Assembly: GCA_963070105.1 (NCBI GenBank)
Contig: OY718807.1
Span: 4,375,001-4,439,000 of the forward strand
Direction: 5' to 3'
Source: Litomosoides sigmodontis
Lineage: Eukaryota; Nematoda; Chromadorea; Rhabditida; Onchocercidae
Length of the DNA stretch: 64,000 bases
The notes under the pieces were generated by a model, which saw only the letters and a program-made list of their open reading frames with translations, was not told the origin of the DNA and searched no databases. The position numbers and the translations under genes are program-made. Positions 1 to 11,000 of the stretch are shown here, in pieces (position 1 is the stretch's first letter; each line of letters begins with the position of its first letter).

Positions 1-1185
1 GTAAAAAAATATTCCAAATATAATTTAGAAAACGAAGAACTTGCTTCACTTGACCTGAGCGAGTTTCGTTTCTTTTTTAATGGCCACAGCTCACTTGACC
101 TAAATCAGTTCCTTTTTATTGATCGATGATATTTTTCCGATGTTTTTCAGACATCGTTGTGCAAGCGTAGTTTATGAAGAGACGCCTTTCTGCTACTACC
201 TAAATTGTATGCCTACGTAATGTGAAGCATGAAGGGAAGCGTAATCCCTTGCACCACCATAGCATTGTTGATCAGAGAACATTATGGTTGGTTATTGATG
301 TAAAAATATAAGTTATTTCATTTGTTTCCCATCAACAATTTAATAAAATCGTTTCAGCTATCTCATTCAGTCAGTTATTTCATTTTGATCCTTTTTTTGG
401 AGTAAAATGTAAACTAAATTAGCTAGCTTATGGCTAACTTCAATCTCTCTAGCTCATCAGCTAATCATTGCTCCACTACCCAGTGAAATAGACTAATTAA
501 ATTCACGTGAAATAATTCATAGTGCATAGAGATAATTATTTTTTTTCCCCAATCGCTTTTTTGTTACCTCATGATCTTTGCGTACCGTAACTTGATGTGG
601 CACATCTGCTACGGTATTATCCGCACAGCACACGCACAATACAAAAATTTCTTATGCCAGATTTTTTGCAAGATTTAGTACTTTAAGTAATCATTTTGTG
701 CGCAGCAACAAATGTTATACTTCCTGCATTAAGAGGCACAAGACGACTACTTATATTTTATCAAATTTGTGAAGTTTGATGAGCTTCTTTTTGGATTTTA
801 AAGTTTTATCAGACTTTTGTTATTGATTTTTGTAATTTTAACTGTTATTATTTACACGAAAACAGAAGTGACTAAAAGCAAAAGTTTTCAATTTTTTGCA
901 GGTCCGTTAAATTCCTCTTTATGTTGAACCATTGTTTGTCCGTAGGATGACAAAAAACAAATAATCATAGTTAATGATAGAGTTGGGCGTGTGGAATTCA
1001 GCTTCAATCATAAATTTGGTTTTTCTCATCACTTCTTGATTATCTGTTAATAACAAATGACTGTGCCGAACTTGAATTCAAACGCATGCACGGAATATCT
1101 CATTACTGATATCGGTCGTTCACGTGTGAGGATTTTATCCAGTAATTAGCAAACTGATTTTGAGAGCATTTATTGGCAGTAGTGA
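1..1185. other. AT-rich sequence upstream of LITAF-like gene, no gene seen
   Basis: I see no supportable coding exon here. It is AT-rich with short homopolymers. A pyrimidine-rich stretch ending in TTTTTTGCAG near 890-900 could be a splice or trans-splice acceptor for the downstream gene's 5' UTR, but nothing confirms this. Confidence 0.4.
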
Positions 1186-2356
1186 ATGGGTGAGATTGAG
1201 GAGCCGGTGCGGAAAAGCACACCTCCACCACCATACAGCCCTGAAAGGCCACCGCCACCCTATTCAGTGATGATTAATGTAAGATTGGCCGATTTGAATG
1301 TGAATGAAATCATGGAAAAAGAAGAGTGTAATGCGCCTCATCTTCCATGTACACCATATTCAAGCGGATCCGTTACCTCTACTGTCCATCCGCGGCTGAC
1401 TTCTGCTTCAACTGCTGTTATTGGCACATCAGAAGGTATCAATCCAGCTTCCGGTAAGTTAGTTCAATTGTGAGAACTTTCGGGAATATTATCAAGCAAT
1501 AAGTGTGCTGAGAAGGAAAATTGAAAATCACTCATTTTTAATTGCAGATTTTAAAGATAAGCTTTTTTGAGGACAAGGCTCCCTTATTGCTTCCTCAGAA
1601 CAAAACAAAAACACATATAAGTACATCAGCTATTCATTCTAAGTTTTTTGAAATTTTGTTAAATTATACAATTAGGTTCAACGAATTGAATTGGAATGAA
1701 TTCCAGCACGTCAAAGTTAAACATCTCATTTCATGCTTTAAAATGCTATGTTTTAATTTGAGCTAACTTCAATTAACCAAACATTTCAGGACCAAGCAGT
1801 GCATCATTTGCAATTGCAAACTATACTGTTAAGATGGCAGCAACAGCGGAATCACACGATGAATTTTGTCCTAAATGTCAGGTATTGTTTTGGAAGCGTT
1901 TTAATTTTTGGTATGATTAGAGTAAGACTGATAGAGCGAGTTCAGTAATAGAAAAAGTTGACATGTTTTAATTAAAGATTGTGACATACCTATTGTTTTT
2001 GGCCGGTAAACTTCAGATCTGAGCTACTGATCTGATAATCAGCTCAACTTTAGTTTCCAGTATAGGAGTATTTTGAATTTCTACAAACTAAGACCACTGA
2101 AATACCTTTTTCTGATATATTGATAGGTATCGATTTACATATTATCAATGTTGAAGGCTATGAATTGCAGTGCCGAATACGTACTAAACAGAGTCACAAA
2201 TCGGGTCGTCTTACGTGGTTACTTGTATTCATCATTCTCATTTTATTTTTCCCCATAGCATTCGTACCCTTTCTAATCGATTCCTGTAAAGATGTATGGC
2301 ATTACTGTCCTAAATGTAATATGTTGCTGTCTGTTAAGAAGCGATTTTTCTTCTAA
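1186..2356 (+). CDS. LITAF-domain (SIMPLE-like) endosomal membrane protein, 3 exons
   Basis: Exons 1186-1453, 1790-1881 and 2171-2356 join in phase (GTAAGT and GTATTG donors, CAG acceptors) to give 181 residues. An in-frame TGA directly precedes the ATG. Two PPPY motifs (residues 14-17 and 23-26) suit binding of NEDD4-type WW domains. The C-terminal half is a LITAF domain. It has a CPKC pair (C116, C119), a spacing of 12 residues to the conserved Gly before LTWL, a hydrophobic hairpin (about 134-157), then a second HYCPKC knuckle (C166, C169). In the family, the two CxxC knuckles bind one zinc and the hairpin dips into the cytosolic face of late endosome or lysosome membranes, acting in sorting and degradation. 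Length is close to human LITAF (161 residues). The usual PSAP (TSG101) motif is not seen. The acceptor at 2171 was chosen over an earlier one because only it keeps the family spacing. Confidence 0.9.
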
Positions 2357-2728
2357 TATTTATCATAAATGTGATTCATACACGAATAGTTGTATTTTTC
2401 TTTTTAGCCTTGCAATCAAATTATTATTTACTAACATAAATGAAAGATTAAAGCTAACATCTTTATGTAAATACTTGCCCCTTTTTAATTTTGTAAAAAC
2501 CTGCCTCAACTAATTAGCAATGTGTGTGGACGATGCCATATCTGTGTTATGCCTACTTTGAATATGTCAAATTTCTCATAATTTCTATTGCTCTCTCCTC
2601 TTCTACTGTCGCATCTTATCAGTGAATTAAGATTAATGATCGGTGATATTCTTTGTTGTGATTTCTTATCATTAGAAACGGTGCAGTATAGGATTGATGT
2701 GTGTAACTCTCGGATTCTATCATTCTCT

Positions 2729-2734
2729 AATAAA
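2729..2734 (+). terminator. Poly(A) signal AATAAA of LITAF-like gene
   Basis: This is a canonical AATAAA 373 bases after the stop of the LITAF-like gene. It is the first clear one downstream on this strand that I noticed. Use as the cleavage signal is inferred. Confidence 0.4.
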
Positions 2735-3758
2735 ATGACACAGCTCAATTACAATGAACCTGTTAAAATGAATTTATTAATTGTAGAAGTGAAATGTAAG
2801 ATGAAATGAATGGAATGTAAAGAGAAGCACTTATTTCAAATGGAAAATCCAATACACATAAAATGCTATTATAGCATGCAAGCTAAAGGATTGTTTTTCG
2901 TTCGCGGAGCAATCAACAGCTGAACTCCTAAAATGAATTTTAGTAAGAAGTGAAAAAACTTCCTTTGGTTCTCAAAAACTGTTCATTTGTTCAGGGAAGC
3001 GAATGCATAATTTCGTAGATAAATCGAAAATTGAAAAATGACGACGACATTACAGTACACGTAGTTTATCATCTTTCGCTCTCCAGTGGGACAATTTGAT
3101 TGCTTTGAATTTCCAGTAAAAAATGAGCAAAGTTTCAGAATGATCTAGCATAATCTGTTAAACAGTGGATAAATTATTACTGTAAAACGCGAATGAAAAC
3201 ACTCGTAATCGTGGTGGATAGTACTTGTACAGAGCAAGTTATTCAGGAGAAAAGTTATGGAATGACTGTACATAGCAATACAATTTACGGTGTACTATTG
3301 AAAGCAGAAGTTAAATAAACTTTCTACGTGTTCCCTTTTTTTGAGCAGTAGACCTTGGTGACCAAACAATTACTTCGAATCCATTCATCCATCCGGAACA
3401 ACAACAGAGAACAATTTTACAAATTTTCAGACCGTCTAACATCGTGCTGAGGAAATTAACTCTTTCTTATTGTTCTGCAATAGAAAACAAATAAATATAA
3501 TTTCTTCTCCACTCTCAAAATTGCACCGTAGAATATGTTGTAATGAAATTTAGATAAGCCTCACATAATTTGAAAGGATCCTAACCGACTGATAATTTAC
3601 ATTTAAAAACTAAAATATTTTAATTCATTAATTCGCTTGAAAGGAATCAGATGTTTGAATTACAGGATTGCTGTGAGTGTTCGCAATTTCTGTAAATGTT
3701 CAATACAATGCTTTTTTTTTTTTAACTTTTTAACTTGCTTCAATTACCAAAGAACCTC
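2735..3758. other. Intergenic, no gene seen
   Basis: AT-rich sequence between the LITAF-like gene (+) and module A (-), which converge here. Only short open frames without splice or family support are present. No canonical poly(A) signal for the minus-strand module was found close to its stop. Confidence 0.4.
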
Positions 3759-4959
3759 TCAACTAATTTCATTCAGGCATTGCGAGGAGCTGTCACTGTC
3801 AGAAGTGGTCGTGTAAGCTTTCATCTTCATTTGCCACTCTTCCTGAAGCTCTTCACGATACGCCATTTCCGTGGCGAGAAGTTGTTCGAGTCGTTTGACT
3901 ATTTGTTCACGTTGCTCTGACTGAGCCTTACCAGCAAAACGATCATGGTGCTGTCCTTGCCTGCTTAGCTCCATCTCTTCTTCACGTAGGAAGAGCGCCT
4001 GAACAGATTCAATTTAACAGCCAATTAATTTACACCTTCCGAAGTTCAAACGAAAAGAGACATAAAAACAGTTCACCTCCTTCAGACGAGCATTCTCGCT
4101 CAGCAACCTGGCAAACATCAGTTCCTCTTCCTCTACACTTCCTTCGTCTGATTTCTTCTCTTCTTCCTCTTCCTCTTCTTCTTCAATGTAAGTTTCATTC
4201 GCTATTTTCGCAAGTCTCTCACGCCTTAGCATTCGCAGTGCTTTCGTTCTCATTTTCATATGATGCATTGTTGTTCCACTGCAATTTCATCTTTTTCGGA
4301 TTTTGCTAATAGTATTATCTCTCACTCTTTCTCGTTTCTCTTCCCTCAAATTCCAGGAAAATATTCCAAGTTTTTCGGATCTCAACTTTAGGTAGAAGTT
4401 AGTGCAAGTTTGTACAGAAATTAGATCGTAAGTTTTACGAGGGGATGCGTTCAAGAATTGTTGGTCTTTCTGTACTGGCAGATCAGTCCTTTGTTAAGCA
4501 GCTATTTTCCTAATCAGCTCTGTTCTCCGGCATTTAAGAATGAATCAAAATTTATTTACTATAAAGTCAAAACTTCACATCTGAAAAGCCAAGTTGTAAT
4601 CAATGTGAGGGAAAACCATCAAAAAAATTTTTTCAAACTTGCCAGCCAACCTTTTAAAAAAAACTAGTATGATCGAAACTAATATGAAATTATTCTGTCA
4701 AACACGGTTTTTAACGTTCAGAATCTAAAGATTTTGAAATTTTTTTTATTATTTTATATAATTTCACTCACAGTGTCCATATGTGCGAGCTGTTTTCCGC
4801 AATGTTATCGAGTTTCATCATATACTCAACGTACTTCGAAATTGTTTCGTTTTCCAAGCTTTCATACTTTTCAGTAACACGCCAGCTAGATGACATCTTC
4901 AAATGTTCGACGTTCTCAATTTCTTCATGTCCACTGCTAAGCAAGTCTTTGATTTTCTC
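3759..4959 (-). CDS. Charged coiled-coil module A (3 exons), terminal copy
   Basis: Minus-strand exons 4959-4772 (62 codons + 2 nt), 4278-4077 and 3998-3759 join in phase with GTGAGT and GTGAAC donors and TATAG, GCAG and CAG acceptors. They encode about 209 residues ending in a TAG/TAA-type stop at 3759. The protein is very rich in Glu, Lys, Arg, Leu and Gln. It has an acidic run of nine Glu in the middle exon and heptad-like Leu spacing in the last exon. This suggests long helices or a coiled coil, but no named family was recognised. Modules B and C have the same exon sizes, phases and matching residues, so the three are tandem duplicates. No ATG-bearing first exon is visible upstream. The first exon begins in phase 0 after an acceptor, so this may be the 3' end of the giant repeat gene rather than a separate gene. 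Confidence 0.65.
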
Positions 4960-5070
4960 CTATAAAGAAGTTCTTTAAAAAATTCCTATTATTCTTGCAT
5001 CCTTTAATTTTCTACTCTTTAAATCGTATCCTGTAATCCTTAAATTCCTATTATCCTTTCAGTCATTCAG

Positions 5071-5275
5071 ATGAAGCATTGGATTTTGGTTTTAGTTGCT
5101 TGCAGTGTCATACTTATCAATCACATACTGATTGCAGAGAATTTCGAACGCAAAGATCCGATAGCTTCTACTACTTCTTGGATTTTAAGATTGTAACTAT
5201 TGCTTCGCTACACAAATATTGTGACCTATTGCTTCGTTTCTCGAAAACAGCCAAGAGTTGGTTTTTCGAAAATAA
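5071..5275 (+). CDS. Possible small secreted peptide, 2 exons
   Basis: An ATG at 5071 opens a 40-codon stretch with a textbook signal peptide: one Lys, then about 18 hydrophobic residues ending in an Ile-Ala before Glu-Asn-Phe. It sits just after a TTTCAG that could be a trans-splice site. A GTAACT donor at 5193 and a CAG acceptor at 5250 would remove a 58-base intron and add eight residues (stop at 5273-5275), giving a 48-residue precursor. Without splicing the frame stops at once, giving 41 residues. It lies on the opposite strand between modules A and B. No family is recognised, and the mature part has single basic residues but no clear amidation site. Chance cannot be excluded for an ORF this short. 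Confidence 0.25.
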
Positions 5276-5458
5276 GTGGAAGTAGTATTGTTTGATTATG
5301 TTGCGAGTTAAAATAGAGAGCATTCTACAAATGCTTCGTGTAATGTGCTTATAACTTAAAGCATTTCAATCAACAAACAGCTGGTGACATCACCGCCAAA
5401 CCTGTAAAGCTTTCTCACGTCCATTGAAGTGGGCGAGGGACAAGGGTCACCGACAGTG

Positions 5459-6486
5459 CTAGCATGTCATAACTTTTACCCGTATACGCCATTCTCGTTT
5501 TAGCTTCTCGTGATATTTCTTCTCCTCTTTCGCTAGCTGCCCCAATCTTTCAATTATTTCTTCATGTCGTTTCAGTTGAGTCTTATCAACGAAGCCGTGA
5601 TGGAGCTCTTGTTGACTCCACAGTTTCATCTGCTCTTTACGCAAGAGACGTGCCTGAATTAAATCTAATCAGTTTGCTGGCAGTTTAACCTTGTGGATCT
5701 TTTCCAAATGAGTATGATGTTTACTTCTTCTAAACGATCCTTTTCTTGCATTAATCCCACACGCGTTAATTCTTCTTCCCTCTTACTTTCTTCCTTTGAT
5801 TTCATCTCCCTTCCTTCTTTAACGTAAGTTCCATTCATTACTGCTCTACTGCAATTTTCATGATCAGAACAATTTCATTTTTTTGAAATTCAATGTTAAT
5901 AGTTTTCTTCTTTTATCTTTTAAAGTATTGTCGATTTTGAGCGTTAAAGCAATTGGTTTCAGATAGAAATTGGAGAAACAATTCATTTTTCCGGCTCTCG
6001 CATATTTGTCATATTAGGAATCAGGTTAGCTATATGCGCAATTTTCTTCTCCAAGTCGATTTGCAAAAAAATTTCAAAAAATTTAAAGTTTTACTGGAAT
6101 TTTTGGAAGTCAAAATTTCGTGATTTTGATTCTAACGTCTCCCACATGCAAGAAAACTATTTGTCCACTTTACGATTGTAATTCTTTCGAGGAAGAGAAA
6201 CAATTAATGAGATAGAAATCAATTTTCGTAACTTCTATTTACTTTGATAGTTTTGACGCTTCACATTAAAGAAAATTTCATTTCAACATTTTAATTGTTT
6301 GATTTCACTTTCTACTAGCTAGCGGCAATGCAAAACTTACGACATCAATTTTTGCCACTTCCACCGTCTGTTTTGCACAGTTTCATTGTACTGCGTATCA
6401 TTAATAGACGAACCAGGCGATAGCTTTTTCAATTCTCTCATTTTCCCAAATTTATATCCACTGCTAAGCAAGTTCGCAATTTTCAT
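5459..6486 (-). CDS. Charged coiled-coil module B (3 exons), internally shortened
   Basis: Minus-strand exons 6486-6341, 5848-5725 and 5653-5459 match module A exon for exon, with the same phases (0, then 2, then 0). The middle exon lacks about 26 codons found in A and C (the basic stretch right after the acceptor), as if an in-frame deletion had joined the acceptor to the later acidic part. The first exon starts with ATG immediately after its acceptor. The last exon stops after the Glu-Trp-Arg motif, but a GTAAAA donor at 5479 in phase 0 could skip that stop and join module A. It is Lys/Glu/Arg-rich and probably helical, with no family recognised. It could be a separate gene, an internal part of one long gene, or a decaying copy. 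Confidence 0.55.
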
Positions 6487-6825
6487 CTATAAAAATAGTG
6501 TTGAAATTTTGGATTTCCGTAGCCTTAAAACTTCCCTATCATTTTGTGTAATTTTTTGAGTCAATTGGCTATGATTTTCAACTAGTAGATCGCAGTTCCA
6601 GCTGTCTGTAGCTCTATCATGTCTATCGAAATCACGCGTCAGTAAAAGAAAGTTTCAAAGAGAGCGATAAGTAGTGGTACCTATTTTTCGGGTCACAACC
6701 GGTAATAATCCAACCCAAACATCAAAAGCAGGTAATGCTCGCATTTTTGCATGCAAAATAAAATGAAAATGAGAACAATGCTGTGTTATAAATTCTTTTC
6801 CATAAATGTACGGCGAAATGTTTGC

Positions 6826-7753
6826 TTATAACATGGTACTAAATGATGAAAGTTTTGTTACGCCGATTACATCCAGCGAGGAGTTATCACCGGCGGAAAC
6901 GGCCATATAAGCTGTTATCCTCATGCGCCACTCGTCTTCCAGCTCTTCGTACTGCTCTCTTTCCGTCTGGGCAAGTTGTTGCAATCGTTGCATAATTTGC
7001 TTACGCCGTCTCAGTTGAATCTTACAAATAAAACCAACATGGGGGTGTCGCTGCTTCCTCAGTCTCATCTCTTCTCTGCGTAGAAAACTTGCCTGAACAG
7101 GTGATTAAGCGATGGCTGATTTAGTCCAAAATTTCTGGAATTCAAATAAAGCTGTTACAACTGCTCACTTCCTTCAAACGAGCGCTCTCCTCCAGTAGTC
7201 TGATATAAATCAATTCCTCGTCCTCGCCATTTTTTTCCATTAATTTCATCTTTTCTCTTTCTTTATCGTTCACCATTTTCGAAAGCCACGTACTTCTTCG
7301 TATCTGTAATGCTTTCCTCCGCACTTCCAAACGATTTATTGTCGTTCCACTGAAATTTGCATAATCACAAGAATATCATCTCATAGAAAAAATCGTCCAT
7401 TCTCTTTCCTTTTCTACACTGATCTTAACCGATGTAACGCTGTAAGGCCATACTAGTTCCAGAGGGAAAATCAGAGCAAGTTCAAGAGCGCAAGGACATT
7501 TGCTGATGTGACATTGATGTGATGAAATTTGGACCAAATATCCTCATCCGTGTTATTTTATTGAATTTCTTAGTAATTCATCAATGATGAAAACTTACAA
7601 TGGCGATTTTTTCAAACCATGTTCTACAATTTTCCTGTTGAATTTCATCATGTATTGAACGTAGTTCGAAATCGCTTCTCTTTCTAACGCTTCGTAATGT
7701 CTTCTACCAGCAACATACCACCCAGAATAGAATGCTTTTGAATCATTGCTGCT
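6826..7753 (-). CDS. Charged coiled-coil module C (3 exons), next to giant ORF
   Basis: Minus-strand exons 7753-7599, 7349-7169 and 7092-6826 are homologous to those of module A. Shared features include W-x-V-x(3)-x-Y-E-x-L-E in exon 1, the exon 2 start Gly-Thr-Thr and end ARLKE, and EEM...EEL-x-x-EW in exon 3. The 5' part of exon 1 that A and B have is replaced by sequence with an in-frame TAG at 7756-7754, which now serves as the acceptor. The encoded protein is basic and acidic with Leu heptads, probably helical. Exon 3 either stops at 6826 or uses a phase-0 GTAATC donor at 6870 to continue into module B. The exon 1 acceptor is in phase 0 with a GTAATT donor at 8061 in the giant ORF, 308 bases upstream. 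Confidence 0.6.
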
Positions 7754-8049
7754 CTAAAAATCATGCCTACTGCCAAGAAAGATTGCAAAATCTACACATA
7801 AATAAATTTTGAATTTTAGTTCTTGTAGCTTTAAAAGTGGAGCTTCTTTTTTTCCAGTGAAACAACTATTGGGTTCCACTTTAGCTAGCTGTATCACACC
7901 TGTAAACTCATGCCACTAAGGGAGACGCTCCCTAAAAACATGAGGAGTCACTCTAATCATAGTGTGTATCGCTATATCGGCCAGACCAACACTAACTCCA
8001 GCAAGATTTTTGCTGCAGTAAGAGTAACTGTGACCCAATGTTTTCAATA

Positions 8050-11000
8050 TTAAGAAATTACCATTTCACTCTGCTCGGCCGTTGGAAATTTCTCTCTTCC
8101 AACCACTGCCTGTTCCACGTTTCTTTGAAAAACTCGCAGCTGTCTCTTCAATACTTCCAAGGCCTTCCACCACGCAGTCTCAATTTCATTAAATGGCGTA
8201 GCAGCTCTACCTTCCTCTCCCACAACGTAAAACGTTTCTTTACTGACAGCCGAAGAGCCAAGTCCTGCTTGGCCTTTATAAGGAGAAGAATAAATCACAT
8301 CATGCAAAGAAGCTAACGAATTCGAAGCTTTAACTTCTCCACTTTCCTTCTTACGTCCTCTTTCAACCACCACCTTAACTCCACTCTCAATTTCTTTAAG
8401 CTTTCCTTCGTCTTTCTCACCTCCTGTACTAGGCATTTGACTTGTCAGCATCAGAATAAGCGGCGATGGTGAAACCTTCAGCTTCGAATACATAATGTCC
8501 GACTGCCCCGTCCGAACCGTATATAGAGAGTCCTGCCGGTTAGTTGTCCAATCTACTGGTGCTGCCGTTTTCTTATATCCCATCCCTTCCTTGTCAGCTA
8601 TTTCGAGTCCTTCTGTTCCCTCCCTTCCGACATCTCTGCCTTCTTTGCCCATAGTACCTTCTGCGCCTTCTGTTCCATCTGTTGATAGGCCTTCACTGCC
8701 TTCCGCAACCTCAGTTCCTTCTGTATCTTCTGTCCCTTCCGTTAATAAGCCTTCAGCGCCTTCGGCAACCTTGATTCCTTTTGTGCCTTCTGTTTCCTCT
8801 CTTCCAACACCTTCACCGCCTTCGGCAACTTTGGTTCCTTCTGTACCTTCGGCAACCTCAGTTCCTTCTGTGCCTTCTGTTCCATCTTTTCCAACACCTT
8901 CGCTGCCTTCGGTAACCTGGGTTCCTTCTGTGCCTTCTGTTCCATCTTTTCCAACACCTTCGCTGCCTTCGGTAACCTGGGTTCCTTCTGTACCTTCCGT
9001 TCCATCTTTTCCAACACCTTCATCAACCTTGGTTCCTTCTGTGCCTTCCGTTCCATCTTTTCCAACACCTTCATCAACCTTGGTTCCTTCTGTGCCTTCT
9101 GTTCCATCTTTTCCAACACCTTCGCTGCTTTCAGTAACCTCAGTTTTTTCTGTGCCTTCTGTTCCATCTTTTCCAACACCTTCGCTGCTTTCGGTAACCT
9201 TGGTTCCTTCTGTGCCTTCCGTTCCATCTTTTCCAACACCTTCATCAACCTTGGTTCCTTCTGTGCCTTCTGTTCCATCTTTTCCAACACCTTCGCTGCG
9301 TTCGGTAACCTTGGTTCCTTCTGTGCCTTCCGTTCCATCTTTTCCAACACCTTCATCAACCTCAGTTACTTCTGTGCCTTCTGTTCCATGTTTTCCAACA
9401 CCTTGATCAACCTCAGTTCCTTCTGTGCCTTCTGTTCCATCTCTTCCAACACCTTCGCTGCTTTCGGTAACCTCAGTTCCTTCTGTGCCTTCCGTTCCAT
9501 CTTTTCCAACACCTTCATCAACCTTGGTTCCTTCTGTGCCTTCTGTTCCATCTCTTCCAACACCTTCCCTGCTTTCGGTAACCTCAGTTCCTTCTGTGCC
9601 TTCCGTTCCATCTTTTCCAACACCTTCACTGCGTTCGGCAACCTCAGTTCCTTCTGTGCCTTCCGTTCCATCTTTTCCAACACCTTCACTGCGTTCGGCA
9701 ACCTCAGTTCCTTCTGTGCCTTCTGTTCCATCTTTTCCAACACCATCGCTGCCTTCGGTAACCTGGGTTCCTTCTGTGCCTTCCGTTCCATCTTTTCCAA
9801 CGCCTTCATCAACCATGGTTCCATCTGTGCCTTCGGCGACCTTAGTTCCTTCTGTACCTTCTGTCCAATCTGTTTGTTTTCCTATCTTCTTGTATTTGAC
9901 ACCTAGTCCAACATCTTCACTGCCTTCGGCAACCTCAGTTCCTTCTGTGCCTTCCGTTCCATCTTTTCCAACACCTTCATCAACCTTGGTTCCTTCTGTG
10001 CCTTCTGTTCCATCTTTTCCAACACCTTCGCTGCGTTCGGTAACCTTGGTTCCTTCTGTGCCTTCCGTTCCATCTTTTCCAACACCTTCATCAACCTCAG
10101 TTACTTCTGTGCCTTCTGTTCCATGTTTTCCAACACCTTGATCAACCTCAGTTCCTTCTGTGCCTTCTGTTCCATCTCTTCCAACACCTTCGCTGCTTTC
10201 GGTAACCTCAGTTCCTTCTGTGCCTTCCGTTCCATCTTTTCCAACACCTTCATCAACCTTGGTTCCTTCTGTGCCTTCTGTTCCATCTCTTCCAACACCT
10301 TCCCTGCTTTCGGTAACCTCAGTTCCTTCTGTGCCTTCCGTTCCATCTTTTCCAACACCTTCACTGCGTTCGGCAACCTCAGTTCCTTCTGTGCCTTCCG
10401 TTCCATCTTTTCCAACACCTTCACTGCGTTCGGCAACCTCAGTTCCTTCTGTGCCTTCTGTTCCATCTTTTCCAACACCATCGCTGCCTTCGGTAACCTG
10501 GGTTCCTTCTGTGCCTTCCGTTCCATCTTTTCCAACGCCTTCATCAACCATGGTTCCATCTGTGCCTTCGGCGACCTTAGTTCCTTCTGTACCTTCTGTC
10601 CAATCTGTTTGTTTTCCTATCTTCTTGTATTTGACACCTAGTCCAACATCTTCACTGCCTTCGGCAACCTCAGTTCCTTCTGTGCCTTCCGTTCCATCTT
10701 TTCCAACACCTTCATCAACCTTGGTTCCTTCTGTGCCTTCTGTTCCATCTTTTCCAACACCTTCGCTGCGTTCGGTAACCTTGGTTCCTTCTGTGCCTTC
10801 CGTTCCATCTTTTCCAACACCTTCATCAACCTCAGTTACTTCTGTGCCTTCTGTTCCATGTTTTCCAACACCTTGATCAACCTCAGTTCCTTCTGTGCCT
10901 TCTGTTCCATCTCTTCCAACACCTTCGCTGCTTTCGGTAACCTCAGTTCCTTCTGTGCCTTCCGTTCCATCTTTTCCAACACCTTCATCAACCTTGGTTC

